Positions 1 through 7,838 of a stretch of DNA of 64,000 nt are shown one piece after another. The notes under the pieces are model-generated. The model saw only the letters and a list, made by a program, of their open reading frames with translations. It did no database searches and had not been told where the DNA came from. Source of the DNA: Niallia circulans (GTDB taxonomy: Bacteria; Bacillota; Bacilli; Bacillales; Cytobacillaceae). The translations under genes were made by a program, and so were the position numbers. Each line of letters starts with the position of its first letter. The first letter of the stretch is position 1. The stretch is from the NCBI RefSeq assembly GCF_007273535.1, contig NZ_CM017506.1, forward strand, positions 1 to 64,000. Direction: 5' to 3'.

Positions 1-116
1 CACAATAAATACGACTAACCCACCCGGGAATACAGTATTATAATCATTCATAACTCAAAGCAAGTACTTTTCAAATCTTTGAACCAATTTTCAGTTTAAA
101 GTTCGGACATTTAGCC

Positions 117-162
117 AAAAAAACACCCCGAAGTTAAATTTTAACTCTAAATTTCGGGGTGT
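117..162 (-). terminator. intrinsic terminator of the YdhR/DsbA/FMN-reductase operon
   Basis: An inverted repeat (ACACCCCGAA with TTCGGGGTGT) is followed on the minus strand by a run of seven T. It lies just after the stop of the minus-strand gene that ends at 222. Confidence 0.85.
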
Positions 163-221
163 AACACTATGAGAAAAAGGTTTTATTATCAATTCATTTT
201 ATCTACTTGATATGTTGGGAT

Positions 222-524
222 CTAATATAAACCTTTTGTTATTTTAGTTAATTTAGAATTAATGGAGAAAATCTTTGCGTTTATATCATTTACTCCTAAA
301 TCAACTAATCGTTTAGTATGCATTTCTAAATAGTTAGCAGCGTTTTCTTTTGTTTGAAAGCAATAGATGCCTCCAGCTTCACTTGTTTCCTGATTCTCCG
401 TCCAAATCTTCCAAAGAAATCCTTCTTCTTTGTTAATGCTTTCCGCCAGACCGGAAAAAGCCTGGGCCATCTCATCTCCAAAGGGACCTTGCATCTTAAA
501 ATCAACCTGTAAAATATATGACAT
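222..524 (-). CDS. YdhR-type putative monooxygenase
   Basis: This is a 100-residue protein of the dimeric alpha/beta-barrel YdhR family of putative mono-oxygenases. Visible family features are the N-terminal strand ending in QVDF, the MQGPFGDEMAQAF segment, and the GFLWKIW and GGIYCF stretches. Such proteins are linked to oxidation or detoxification of aromatic compounds, but the substrate is not known. The start has a good ribosome site (AGGAGAG). It is the last gene of a three-gene minus-strand operon behind a DsbA-like protein and an FMN reductase, which points to a redox or electrophile response. Confidence 0.8.
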   Translation of the reverse strand: MSYILQVDFKMQGPFGDEMAQAFSGLAESINKEEGFLWKIWTENQETSEAGGIYCFQTKENAANYLEMHTKRLVDLGVNDINAKIFSINSKLTKITKGLY

Positions 525-539
525 TATATTCTCTCCTAA

Positions 540-1460
540 TTAATCTGCTTGTAGAAAATAGGACTCACCTAGTATTTCTTTTTGAATATAGCTTTCAGAA
601 GAAAGTTCCTTTTTAACAAATGATGATAATTCTGCTTGATCAATATCGTACATGACTTCGATTTCTTTCGAGAATAATACCTTTTCTTCCTTCAATAGGT
701 CAGAAAGTTTAGGTTGAACCTTAGGTTGAATATTTTCTTGATCGAGTGCTTGTTTTAAACCGTCTATATAATATTCTAGTTGACGTGCTCCAACAATCTT
801 GACACCTTTATTTTCTTGATTAACCATGATAATAGTAGGGAATCCTCTTACACCCAAACTAGCAGCTAGTCTGAAGTCTTCTTTAAGGAGATTTCGTCCA
901 GTTTCTTTTTGTGCTTCCTCCACAATGGATGCACCATCAAGTCCTAACTTATTCACTATATCAATGAGGACAGCTTGATCCCCTATATTCAGATTGAAAG
1001 CAAATACGGATTCCCTCGCACGACGTAAAAATGCATTTGCTAAGGATTTATCTCTTTGTTGTAAAACCTTATATACTCTAGATGGTGGGAAAGAAGATTG
1101 AATAGGGTTGTCCACCCAAAGAGATCCATCTATTGGCATTCGGCTGTGTACACCCACTTCTTTCCAATGTTCTGCAACGTCGGAAGGTTTAGAAATACCA
1201 TTTGCAGCATCACCAAAGTCTTCCCATTTCTCTAATAGTCCTCCCATAACAGTATGGAAATTAAAGTAGTGACCATATTGAGATATGAAACGGCGAAGTG
1301 TAGGTTCAAGTGCCCAACAATGAGAGCAAATAGGATCTGTTACGTAATATAAATCAATATTTTTATTGGAATGATTTAAATCAATTACTTCCATATCATC
1401 ATTACCAGGTACACCACAAATTCCTGTTTCTAAATCACAAGCCATAGGATTTTTGTCCAT
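540..1460 (-). CDS. DsbA-family (SpxH/FrnE-like) thiol oxidoreductase
   Basis: This 306-residue protein has the thioredoxin-fold active site CSHC in the context DPICSHCWALEP near residue 45, and a cis-proline segment GVRGFPTIIM near residue 205. There is no signal peptide, so it should act in the cytoplasm, like the SpxH/YjbH and FrnE branches of the DsbA superfamily. It lies 15 bases from the monooxygenase gene and 18 bases from the FMN reductase gene, so the three are probably co-transcribed. A role in thiol or quinone stress is inferred from the neighbours. It could be either an Spx adaptor or a disulfide isomerase; the sequence alone does not decide. Confidence 0.8.
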   Translation of the reverse strand: MDKNPMACDLETGICGVPGNDDMEVIDLNHSNKNIDLYYVTDPICSHCWALEPTLRRFISQYGHYFNFHTVMGGLLEKWEDFGDAANGISKPSDVAEHWKEVGVHSRMPIDGSLWVDNPIQSSFPPSRVYKVLQQRDKSLANAFLRRARESVFAFNLNIGDQAVLIDIVNKLGLDGASIVEEAQKETGRNLLKEDFRLAASLGVRGFPTIIMVNQENKGVKIVGARQLEYYIDGLKQALDQENIQPKVQPKLSDLLKEEKVLFSKEIEVMYDIDQAELSSFVKKELSSESYIQKEILGESYFLQAD

Positions 1461-1478
1461 AAGACCTTATTCACTCCT

Positions 1479-2039
1479 TTACTTTCTAATTGTTTTTAAA
1501 GCAGAAGACCATGATACAACTTGGTCTAACATAGTTTGTACAGTTTGTTGATGAAAGTCTCCAGGTGTAAACTTATTCATGTTTTCAAAATCAGTAAAAA
1601 TACTCAAAGCTGGTTGCGTTGATACTGTAGCCACTTGAGGAACTGATAGTACTAATCTAAGTTGATTTGCTGCTGTAGTACCGCCAGCTGATCCATAACT
1701 TACAATTCCTGCAGCTTTATTATGGAATTCAGCACTTAGATAATCGATTGCATTTTTTAAAGCAGAAGTGATATTACGGTTGTACTCTGGTGTTACAAAA
1801 ACAAAACCATCTAATTCATTTATCTTCTTAGACCATGGTTTTGCTTCTGGTGTTTGATAATCATTTGTGAAAGCAGCAGGGACTGGTTCATTATAAAGTG
1901 GCAGGTTGAAATCTTTAATGTCTACAATTTCAAAAGTAGCATCTGTTCTTTGGTCTGCCAACCCTTTAACCCATTCAGCTACTTGATCTCCAACTCTTAC
2001 TTCTCTTGTACTTCCAGTTATAATTCCAATGTTTAACAT
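1479..2039 (-). CDS. NADPH-dependent FMN reductase family protein
   Basis: This is a flavodoxin-like NAD(P)H:FMN reductase or azoreductase-type protein of about 186 residues. The FMN phosphate-binding loop is seen as GSTREVRVG near the N-terminus, followed by TPEYNRNITSALKNAID and SYGSAGG, which are typical of the family. The ATG at 2039 is chosen over an upstream codon because AAGGAGAG lies directly in front of it. It is the first gene of the minus-strand operon and is divergent from a TetR regulator. The shared promoter region holds a TCGTATATACGA palindrome. Confidence 0.85.
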   Translation of the reverse strand: MLNIGIITGSTREVRVGDQVAEWVKGLADQRTDATFEIVDIKDFNLPLYNEPVPAAFTNDYQTPEAKPWSKKINELDGFVFVTPEYNRNITSALKNAIDYLSAEFHNKAAGIVSYGSAGGTTAANQLRLVLSVPQVATVSTQPALSIFTDFENMNKFTPGDFHQQTVQTMLDQVVSWSSALKTIRK

Positions 2040-2135
2040 TTTATATCTCTCCTTCAAAGTTAGTTTGTAAAGTTGATTACGACATTATCTTAGTACATAA
2101 TAAATAACAACAATACCAATAGATGTTGTCATTTA

Positions 2136-2147
2136 TCGTATATACGA
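2136..2147. promoter_or_regulatory. palindrome TCGTATATACGA, probable TetR operator
   Basis: A perfect 12-bp palindrome lies between the divergent FMN reductase (start 2039) and TetR (start 2186) genes. A partial half-site (TACGACAT) also occurs near 2079. The position fits autoregulation and control of the left operon by the TetR protein; this is inference. Confidence 0.5.
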
Positions 2148-2185
2148 CATATTCAATTATTTGTCTAAAAAAGGAGGAGATTAAA

Positions 2186-2734
2186 ATGACGGAAGTAAAA
2201 AAAGATTTGCGATATATTCGCACTCGTAAATCAATTATGGATGCATTTATGATGATATCAGAGAAAAAAGACTTCAAGGATATTACCGTCAAAGATATTA
2301 CAACAGAGGCTATGATTAACAGAGCAACGTTTTATTATCATTTTGTAGATAAATATGATTTATTAGAGAAGGTCTTGTCTGAAGTATTCCTAATTAACTT
2401 AAATGATGAATTAATAAAGGATTATGAACTAAAAGAAGAAGTAATAGTGAACATATTTTTAGCTATAACTAGCTTCCATTGTTCTTTATCAAGTCGTTGC
2501 CATAATGGATATGAAGACACGATAGCACGAATAATCAAGGAACAACTAGAGATTATCTTTTATAAAATGTTACAAAGGCAAAGTGAGAGAGAAGAAAAAA
2601 ATAGAGTTGCTTCAGTTATGTTGAGTTGGGGAATATATGGAGCTGCTATTGATTGGAATAAAAATAGTGAATTACCACCGGAAGAGTATATTAAATTGGT
2701 TATTCCTAATTTATCTAGAGGGTTTTATATGTAA
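2186..2734 (+). CDS. TetR/AcrR family transcriptional regulator
   Basis: The N-terminal helix-turn-helix reads RTRKSIMDAFMMI, then DFKDITVKDITTEAMINRATFYYHF, the TetR signature. The C-terminal part is the ligand and dimer domain and contains a SWGIYGAA segment also seen in the second TetR protein at 3900. The ATG at 2186 is preceded by AAGGAGGAG at ideal spacing, so upstream in-frame codons are ignored. It is divergent from the FMN reductase operon and probably represses it. The two TetR proteins of this region share fold and C-terminal motif and look like paralogs. Confidence 0.9.
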   Translation: MTEVKKDLRYIRTRKSIMDAFMMISEKKDFKDITVKDITTEAMINRATFYYHFVDKYDLLEKVLSEVFLINLNDELIKDYELKEEVIVNIFLAITSFHCSLSSRCHNGYEDTIARIIKEQLEIIFYKMLQRQSEREEKNRVASVMLSWGIYGAAIDWNKNSELPPEEYIKLVIPNLSRGFYM

Positions 2735-2784
2735 AGTAATAAGTAATCGATTTGACATTTAGCATAAAATAAATCAATATATAT

Positions 2785-2796
2785 ATGCTATGGCAT
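2785..2796. promoter_or_regulatory. copy 1 of the ATGCTATAGCAT-type palindrome
   Basis: The site reads ATGCTATGGCAT, embedded in TATATA-rich sequence upstream of the DoxX operon. It is one of seven related palindromes between 2.7 and 7.8 kb. Confidence 0.55.
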
Positions 2797-2850
2797 TTAT
2801 ATCGGTATAAATGTTATGTTTAGTGTAACGAAAAATAGGAGGGAGTAAAG

Positions 2851-2877
2851 GTGACGAATAGTTTAACTGTTATTTAA
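2851..2877 (+). other. eight-codon reading frame with a strong ribosome site
   Basis: AGGAGGG is followed by a GTG and an eight-codon frame (MTNSLTVI) that stops at 2877. It lies between two copies of the repeated palindrome and before the DoxX gene. It may be a leader peptide or the relic of a gene start. Confidence 0.25.
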
Positions 2878-2907
2878 AGCTAAAAAAAGTGAGTATCTAC
2901 AAAATAT

Positions 2908-2919
2908 ATGCTGTAGCAT
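2908..2919. promoter_or_regulatory. copy 2 of the ATGCTATAGCAT-type palindrome
   Basis: The site reads ATGCTGTAGCAT and lies 25 bases before the DoxX start codon, where a bound repressor would block transcription or early elongation. Confidence 0.55.
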
Positions 2920-2943
2920 GTATTTATTCTATAGAAGAAAGAT

Positions 2944-3297
2944 GTGATTACTATTTCTATTTTAGTAAACGTTGTTCAAGTATTATTATTTTTATTTTTT
3001 ATAATGACCGGAACCAAAATAATTTCCGGAAAAATGGCTGAAGAATTTAAGCGGTTTGGTTTTCCATCTATTTTTAATTTTCTTACTGGTGCTTTTGAAA
3101 TAATAGGTGCTCTTGGTATGTTAATTGGTATTTGGGTTCCTTACGTTGCTGTATTTGCAGGATTACTATTAGGGGGAACTATGTTTGTTGCAGCACTTAC
3201 TTTATTAGTAATAGTAAAAGACCCATTTAAAAAGTCAGTTCCAGCAATAATTTTAATGATTTTAAGTATAGCTGTAAGTTCATTTTATATTTTTTAA
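2944..3297 (+). CDS. DoxX family membrane protein
   Basis: This 117-residue protein has four hydrophobic segments and the DoxX pattern TGTKIISGK with GFPSIFNFLTGAFEIIGALGMLIG. DoxX-like proteins occur in redox-stress and quinone-linked membrane functions. The start is a GTG with only a weak ribosome site. It leads a probable operon with a thioredoxin-like gene and a TetR gene, all within 25 bases of each other, and is preceded by two copies of the regional palindrome. Confidence 0.8.
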   Translation: MITISILVNVVQVLLFLFFIMTGTKIISGKMAEEFKRFGFPSIFNFLTGAFEIIGALGMLIGIWVPYVAVFAGLLLGGTMFVAALTLLVIVKDPFKKSVPAIILMILSIAVSSFYIF

Positions 3298-3319
3298 TAA
3301 TTCATGGTGAGAAGGTGCT

Positions 3320-3874
3320 ATGGTGAAAACGGAGCAACAGTATTTCGAAGAAGGATTATCTATTCAACAGTATATGAATGATATGAGTACATTAAAGGCC
3401 GAAAGTTTTTCGATATATGAGCGTTTTACATTACCAGCTGATGGATTTTCTACTGAGCTGGAGAAACATCAACTTCAATTTTTAGTCATAACAGAAGATT
3501 GGTGTGGCGATGCAATGGTGATAAATCCAATTATTCGTAAGATAGCAGAAGAATCAAACCATGAGATGAAAGTTGTATCAAGAGATAAAGATACAGATTT
3601 AATTGATCGTCATTTAACAAATAATGGTCGTGCTATACCAATCGTTTTGTTTTTAAATACACAAGGTGAACTAATAGGAAGATGGGGACCACGGGCTCCA
3701 GAGGTTCAAGCAATTGTGGATGGTATAAGAGAAGGAAACCTTTCTGAAGAAGAACAAAGAGAAGCTATAATGGATTTAAGGAAACGATATACTAAAGACG
3801 AGAAAATTTGGTTTTATATTTACAATAGTTTTAAAGAGGCGTTACTTAATATTATAAAACTTGAAAAAGGGTGA
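3320..3874 (+). CDS. thioredoxin family protein
   Basis: This 184-residue protein has a thioredoxin-like fold with EDWCGDAMVINP around residue 57, where the usual CxxC is reduced to a single Cys (WCGDA), and a cis-proline loop RAIPIVLFL near residue 110. The WCGDA variant is typical of a Bacillus family of thioredoxin-like proteins, so the protein probably does not carry out classical dithiol exchange by itself. The start is an ATG behind GAGAAGGTG. Its 3' end lies 25 bases before the TetR start at 3900, indicating one transcript. Confidence 0.8.
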   Translation: MVKTEQQYFEEGLSIQQYMNDMSTLKAESFSIYERFTLPADGFSTELEKHQLQFLVITEDWCGDAMVINPIIRKIAEESNHEMKVVSRDKDTDLIDRHLTNNGRAIPIVLFLNTQGELIGRWGPRAPEVQAIVDGIREGNLSEEEQREAIMDLRKRYTKDEKIWFYIYNSFKEALLNIIKLEKG

Positions 3875-3899
3875 AAATATTGCGTCAAGGGAGTTAAGG

Positions 3900-4454
3900 A
3901 TGGAAAGACTAGACCCTCGTGTACAAAGGACTAGACAGTTAATTGTTGATGCATTCTTTAATCTTTCAAAGGATAAAAATATTGATGGAATATCGGTTAA
4001 GGATATAACGGTTACTGCGAACATTAACCGTTCTACATTTTATAGCCATTTTGGTGATAAACAAGATCTTATAAGCTATATAAGTAAAGAAATTTTGATA
4101 AAAGGACAGTTTAAAGATATAAAGAAACAAGATTCTATTGATGAAGAGACTTTAATATTAGCAGTACAGGCTATTAGTAATCTAAGAACAAGAATTTTTC
4201 AATTATTAGGAGATAATCTCAATATATTTAAAACCTATTGCGAACCAGATATTAAACAGGAATTAACCGATGCTTTATATTGTCTATTAGTAAAAAAGCA
4301 TGGGGAAAAGCCAAGCTGTTTTATAGAAGCAACGTTTTTAAGCTGGGGAATTTACGGAGTAGCAGATGTTTGTTTCGTATCACCAGCATCATGCAATGTT
4401 CCTATTAGTAGTTTAATTAGCAACATTCTGGATAATAAATTTATATCATTATAA
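3900..4454 (+). CDS. TetR/AcrR family transcriptional regulator (second)
   Basis: The helix-turn-helix is visible as RTRQLIVDAFFNLSKDKNIDGISVKDIT, ending NRSTFYSHFGDKQDL. The C-terminal domain carries LSWGIYGVADVC, matching the corresponding segment of the TetR at 2186. The ATG at 3900 follows AAGGGAG, so it is preferred to the TTG at 3861 that overlaps the preceding gene. As the last gene of the DoxX operon it is probably an autoregulator of that operon. A terminator follows directly. Confidence 0.85.
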   Translation: MERLDPRVQRTRQLIVDAFFNLSKDKNIDGISVKDITVTANINRSTFYSHFGDKQDLISYISKEILIKGQFKDIKKQDSIDEETLILAVQAISNLRTRIFQLLGDNLNIFKTYCEPDIKQELTDALYCLLVKKHGEKPSCFIEATFLSWGIYGVADVCFVSPASCNVPISSLISNILDNKFISL

Positions 4455-4456
4455 GA

Positions 4457-4480
4457 AGAGCTGCAATTAGCAGCTTTTTC
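4457..4480 (+). terminator. terminator after the DoxX-TetR operon
   Basis: AGCTGC and GCAGCT are separated by five bases and followed by a T-rich run, immediately after the TetR stop codon. Confidence 0.8.
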
Positions 4481-4540
4481 TTTTGGAAAAATATATATTA
4501 ATTTGTTGACAAAACATAGTTGTATGGTACCCTACATACA

Positions 4541-4552
4541 TGCGATAGCATT
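4541..4552. promoter_or_regulatory. copy 3 of the ATGCTATAGCAT-type palindrome
   Basis: ATGCGATAGCAT lies upstream of the MarR gene at 4608. A TTGACA at about 4506 precedes it, so the site probably overlaps or just follows the promoter. Confidence 0.55.
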
Positions 4553-4607
4553 TAGTTCAATAAAATTTTGGTGTTTTATTGTTAATATAATTTTATAGAG
4601 GTGGAAT

Positions 4608-5027
4608 ATGGAGTTACATGATTTAATTGGCTATCTTGTTCATCGAACAGATGTAAAGATGACTAATTATTTTACCAAGAGATTAAAGCCCTTCGAAGTT
4701 ACTCCGGAGCAATGGGGAATCATTAGTGTGCTTAGTAAACATGAAGGGACAACACAAAAAGAATTGGCAGCAGCTATTGATAAAGATCAGACCACAGTAG
4801 CAAGAATGATACAGTCAATGGAGAAAAAAGAAATTGTACAAAAAAAACACAATACTCAAGATAAACGTTCTCAAAACCTTTTCTTAACTGAAAAGGGACA
4901 TGAGATAAAAAACAAAATATTACCAGTAGTTATTGATGCTCATAAGTCTGTAACGAATAATTTAAGTGATAAAGAAATACAAAATCTAAAAGAGTTACTA
5001 AATAAATTATGGGACACCAGATATTAG
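4608..5027 (+). CDS. MarR family transcriptional regulator
   Basis: This 139-residue winged-helix protein shows the MarR pattern VTPEQWGIISVLSKHEG, then TQKELAAAIDKDQTTVARMIQSMEKK and the wing QDKRSQNLFLTEKG. It has a good ribosome site (AGAGGTGG). It stands alone between a TetR operon terminator and a convergent YisL-like gene. One of the regional palindromes lies in front of it, so it is a candidate for the protein that binds all seven copies. Confidence 0.9.
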   Translation: MELHDLIGYLVHRTDVKMTNYFTKRLKPFEVTPEQWGIISVLSKHEGTTQKELAAAIDKDQTTVARMIQSMEKKEIVQKKHNTQDKRSQNLFLTEKGHEIKNKILPVVIDAHKSVTNNLSDKEIQNLKELLNKLWDTRY

Positions 5028-5044
5028 TCACTCTTATAAAAAAA

Positions 5045-5067
5045 ATCTCTAACCTTTGGTTAGAGAT
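5045..5067 (-). terminator. terminator between MarR and YisL-like genes
   Basis: ATCTCTAACC and GGTTAGAGAT are separated by three bases. A run of eight or more T follows on the minus strand, so it mainly serves the minus-strand YisL-like gene. Confidence 0.8.
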
Positions 5068-5089
5068 ATTTGCGAAACTTTACTTTGTA

Positions 5090-5461
5090 TCAAAAGGAAA
5101 TAACACGGAAGCCCATTAAGATAACAACAATTAATAAGGCACTACCACTATAAAAAGCGTACAAATTGTTTTTCCCTTTTTTGGCCCTCACACAGCTAAT
5201 TTCCATTAATGCTACCATTATAACTGCGATTATTCCCTTAATTACATAGAAAGTTACGTAGTCATATGCTATAACCAATCCGGCTCCTGAAAAAAGCATG
5301 ATAACATAAAACAATCTAAGTATCATATGCATAATAGTTGCTAGTCTGTTTTTTGTTTTAATATATAGAAAGTATGTTACAAAAAACAGAATGAAAAGTA
5401 ATGCCCAAGAACCTTGATGCATTCCACTAAAAATATTCACATTGTTTTGGAAGAAATTCAT
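5090..5461 (-). CDS. YisL-type (DUF1516) membrane protein
   Basis: This is a 123-residue integral membrane protein with four hydrophobic segments. MHQGSWALLFILFFVTYFLY and the segment HMILRLFYVIM match the pattern of the Bacillus YisL family (UPF0344), whose function is unknown. It is divergent from a HesB-like gene, and the intergenic region holds a copy of the repeated palindrome, which suggests joint control. Confidence 0.75.
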   Translation of the reverse strand: MNFFQNNVNIFSGMHQGSWALLFILFFVTYFLYIKTKNRLATIMHMILRLFYVIMLFSGAGLVIAYDYVTFYVIKGIIAVIMVALMEISCVRAKKGKNNLYAFYSGSALLIVVILMGFRVISF

Positions 5462-5528
5462 TTTTCAACTCCTTTCTAAGATACCTTTTCTTATTAAACG
5501 CTATTAAATTCTAAGCATAATAGTATAC

Positions 5529-5540
5529 ATGCTATAGCAT
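5529..5540. promoter_or_regulatory. copy 4 of the palindrome, extended
   Basis: ATGCTATAGCAT is a perfect match and is flanked by TAGTATA on the left and TATACTA on the right, giving a longer dyad. It lies between the divergent genes at 5461 and 5700. Confidence 0.65.
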
Positions 5541-5699
5541 ATATACTATTATTAATAATATCGGCTGTCAAGATTTGATAATAATGTAATGTAGATAAGA
5601 TATTACAGTGACCTTGAAGCAGATAGAAGTAATGGATGGAAACTAAGTATTTATATTATAAAATAATTGTATAACGATAATTGGAGTTGGTTTGAAAAA

Positions 5700-5996
5700 A
5701 TGAATATCGAGATAAGTGAAAAGGCATTGCAATGGTTTGTAGAAGAAGTAGGTTTAGAGGAGGGGAATAAAGTAAGGTTTTTTACCCAAATTTACGGAAC
5801 AAGTCCTATTCAAGAAGGTTATGCACTAGCCTTTACAATTGATAACAGTCCTAGAGATGTTACTGTGTATACAGTAGCAGGTGAAATAACGTTTTTTGTA
5901 GAAGAAGCAGATCTATGGTTTTTCAATGGTCACAATTTATATGTCGATTATAATGCGGATAAAGATGAATTGGAATATAAGTATCTAAGACCTTAA
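5700..5996 (+). CDS. HesB/IscA-like (HesB/YadR/YfhF) protein
   Basis: The product is about 98 residues when started at the ATG at 5700. It follows the HesB-like fold: ISEKALQWFVEEV, KVRFFTQIYG, then FFVEEADLWFF and DYNADKDELEY. The cysteines that bind Fe-S clusters in IscA are not present, as in the YfhF/YneR-like branch of Bacillus, so a role in cluster transfer is unlikely. The ribosome site is weak (GGAGTTGG). It is divergent from the YisL-like gene across a copy of the palindrome. Confidence 0.7.
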   Translation: MNIEISEKALQWFVEEVGLEEGNKVRFFTQIYGTSPIQEGYALAFTIDNSPRDVTVYTVAGEITFFVEEADLWFFNGHNLYVDYNADKDELEYKYLRP

Positions 5997-6100
5997 AAAA
6001 CAAAGAAATTAATGTAGTTGAAAACTTTTCAGTAACCAATGCTTAGGGAAATATTTTTCTTGTTCAGTGTTACCTTATCAAAAGTTGTATTGCTCTATGT

Positions 6101-6112
6101 ATGCTATAGCAT
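6101..6112. promoter_or_regulatory. copy 5 of the ATGCTATAGCAT palindrome
   Basis: A perfect ATGCTATAGCAT lies 32 bases before the TTG start of the second MarR gene. Confidence 0.65.
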
Positions 6113-6144
6113 GTAATTAGGGTATTAGAAAGGAGAGAAATCCC

Positions 6145-6573
6145 TTGGAGAGTATCCATCTAGATGACTATAAAACCACCTTATTGTTGAGTAAGCTTAG
6201 CAACCAATTGTCTTTGAAATTTTCAAGAGTTAGTAGTTTTAATTTCACAAAATTTGAGTTGCTTTTTAAATTACTTGATAATAGATTCCATACTCAAACA
6301 AACTTGCAAAAAATAGTCAAAATTGATAATGCAGCTATTACTAGACATTTAAAAGTATTGGAGGATGAGGAATATATTATTAGAGAGCGAAATCCGTTAA
6401 ATAATAGAGAAATGATGGTTAGAATTACTCCAAAAGGTAAAAAGGCAACTTTGCAGTGCAAAAAGAAAATAAATGAATTTAACAAAAAATTGTTTAGCAA
6501 TTTTAATGAAGAAGATATTGAAAATTTACTAGTTCTTCTTGAGAAGATGAAATTAAATTTGGAGGACATATAA
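6145..6573 (+). CDS. MarR family transcriptional regulator (second)
   Basis: This 142-residue winged-helix protein shows FTKFELLFKLLDNRFHTQTNL, QKIVKIDNAAITRHLKVLEDEEYI and the wing NPLNNREMMVRITPKGK. The start is TTG behind AGGAGAG. It heads a probable operon with a DUF1772 and a DUF3817 membrane protein, and a perfect copy of the regional palindrome precedes it. Autoregulation through that palindrome is the simplest reading. It is only distantly similar to the MarR at 4608. Confidence 0.88.
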   Translation: MESIHLDDYKTTLLLSKLSNQLSLKFSRVSSFNFTKFELLFKLLDNRFHTQTNLQKIVKIDNAAITRHLKVLEDEEYIIRERNPLNNREMMVRITPKGKKATLQCKKKINEFNKKLFSNFNEEDIENLLVLLEKMKLNLEDI

Positions 6574-6695
6574 GTAGGTGAGGAAAGATTAGCATATAGA
6601 ATTCTGTTCAGGATTACCTATGAAATAAAGATTGTTTAAAGGTACAGAAAGTTTCTCAAAAGCGATACTATTTAAGTAAGGAGATGGTAAAATAC

Positions 6696-7178
6696 ATGGA
6701 TTTATTATTTAATGTTTCAGCATTTCTGGCTGTTGTAACAACTGGAATTGTTACTGGAACTGTATTTGCATACGGCAACTCGGTAATGCCTGGCTTAAAG
6801 CAAACGGATGATCGTACTTTTGTTCTTGCCGTTAGAAAACTTAACTCCTCTGTTGATAATATAGTTTTTCTCCTAATTTCCAACTTTGCTCTTATAGCAC
6901 AAATTATTTTAGTTATTGTTGTTTATGTTAATCAATTAGCAGGAACAATTTTTTATGTATTGGCTTTAATTGGTTATATATCTACCTTGTTGATAACTTT
7001 TTTAGGCAACTTACCACTCAATAAAGCAATTATATCTGCAGAATTACCTACGGATGAACTTGGCTGGATTAAACTTAGAAGTTCTTTCGAATCTCGTTGG
7101 ACTTCCTTAAATAACCTTCGCACGCTTACATGTTTATTAAGCGTTACAGGGTTATTAATAGCTATATTTATTGGATAA
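6696..7178 (+). CDS. DUF1772 (anthrone oxygenase-like) membrane protein
   Basis: The product is about 160 residues with four hydrophobic segments. The family pattern includes TGTVFAYGNSVMPGL at the N-terminus and NLPLNKAI, then SSFESRWTSLNNLRTL near the C-terminus, as in DUF1772/anthrone-oxygenase-like proteins. The ATG at 6696 sits at the right distance from AAGGAG, whereas the ATG at 6684 is too close to it. It follows MarR and precedes a DUF3817 gene. Family members are often found next to MarR or TetR regulators and redox enzymes. Confidence 0.75.
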   Translation: MDLLFNVSAFLAVVTTGIVTGTVFAYGNSVMPGLKQTDDRTFVLAVRKLNSSVDNIVFLLISNFALIAQIILVIVVYVNQLAGTIFYVLALIGYISTLLITFLGNLPLNKAIISAELPTDELGWIKLRSSFESRWTSLNNLRTLTCLLSVTGLLIAIFIG

Positions 7179-7257
7179 TTGGATATTAAAATTTTTAGAT
7201 TAATGATAGAAATGAAATGTAAAAATAAAAATATATTATTAAAAAGAGGATAATTTA

Positions 7258-7566
7258 ATGAAGATAAGAACATTAAATTTTTTTAGAGTAGTTAGTTTTA
7301 TTGGTGGAACTTCATTATTGGTTTTATTGTTTATTGCAATGCCATTGAAATATTTAGCAAACATTCCCCAACCAGTTCAATATGTTGGCGTATTTCATGG
7401 TATATTTTTTGTTTGTTATATCTTGGTAGTGATTTGGACAACTTATATAGTAAAGTGGTCAATATGGTGGTTTTTAATATCTATAGTAGTTACATTTATT
7501 CCGTTTGGAAATTACATTTTAGATCTATATCTCAAAAAGCATATTCATAAAGAGAAGTTCGTATAA
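7258..7566 (+). CDS. DUF3817 family membrane protein
   Basis: This 102-residue protein has three hydrophobic segments and the DUF3817 pattern: LNFFRVVSFIGGTSLLVLLF, MPLKYLANIP, VGVFHGIFFVCYI and FIPFGNYILD. Its function is unknown. The ribosome site (AGAGGA) is well placed. It is the last gene of the MarR operon, and a bulged dyad followed by T-rich sequence comes after it. Confidence 0.75.
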   Translation: MKIRTLNFFRVVSFIGGTSLLVLLFIAMPLKYLANIPQPVQYVGVFHGIFFVCYILVVIWTTYIVKWSIWWFLISIVVTFIPFGNYILDLYLKKHIHKEKFV

Positions 7567-7624
7567 CCTAAAAAAACAATTAGGAAATATGAAACTTGGT
7601 TGAAAATTGACAATTTACAATTAT

Positions 7625-7664
7625 ATCATCAATATATATGTTATAGCATATATATATTGATGAT
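7625..7664. promoter_or_regulatory. long dyad containing copy 6 of the palindrome
   Basis: ATCATCAATATATATG and its bulged complement surround TTATAG, so the centre reads ATGTTATAGCAT (7638-7649). T-rich sequence follows. It could be both a terminator for the gene ending at 7566 and a binding site. Confidence 0.5.
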
Positions 7665-7775
7665 TTTCTTATTTTTAAGGTATATGAATTTATAACAATC
7701 TAACTGGAATTGCACATTCCTATTTAAAGAGGTTACTTAGAAATTAATTTAGTAGTAAATAATTTTATAATTTGC

Positions 7776-7787
7776 ATGCTATGGCAT
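7776..7787. promoter_or_regulatory. copy 7 of the ATGCTATAGCAT-type palindrome
   Basis: ATGCTATGGCAT lies 52 bases before the short-chain dehydrogenase start. Confidence 0.55.
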
Positions 7788-7838
7788 GAAAATTTCTCAG
7801 TATAGTCTTTTTAATACTTATTAAGGAGTGGAAAATGA

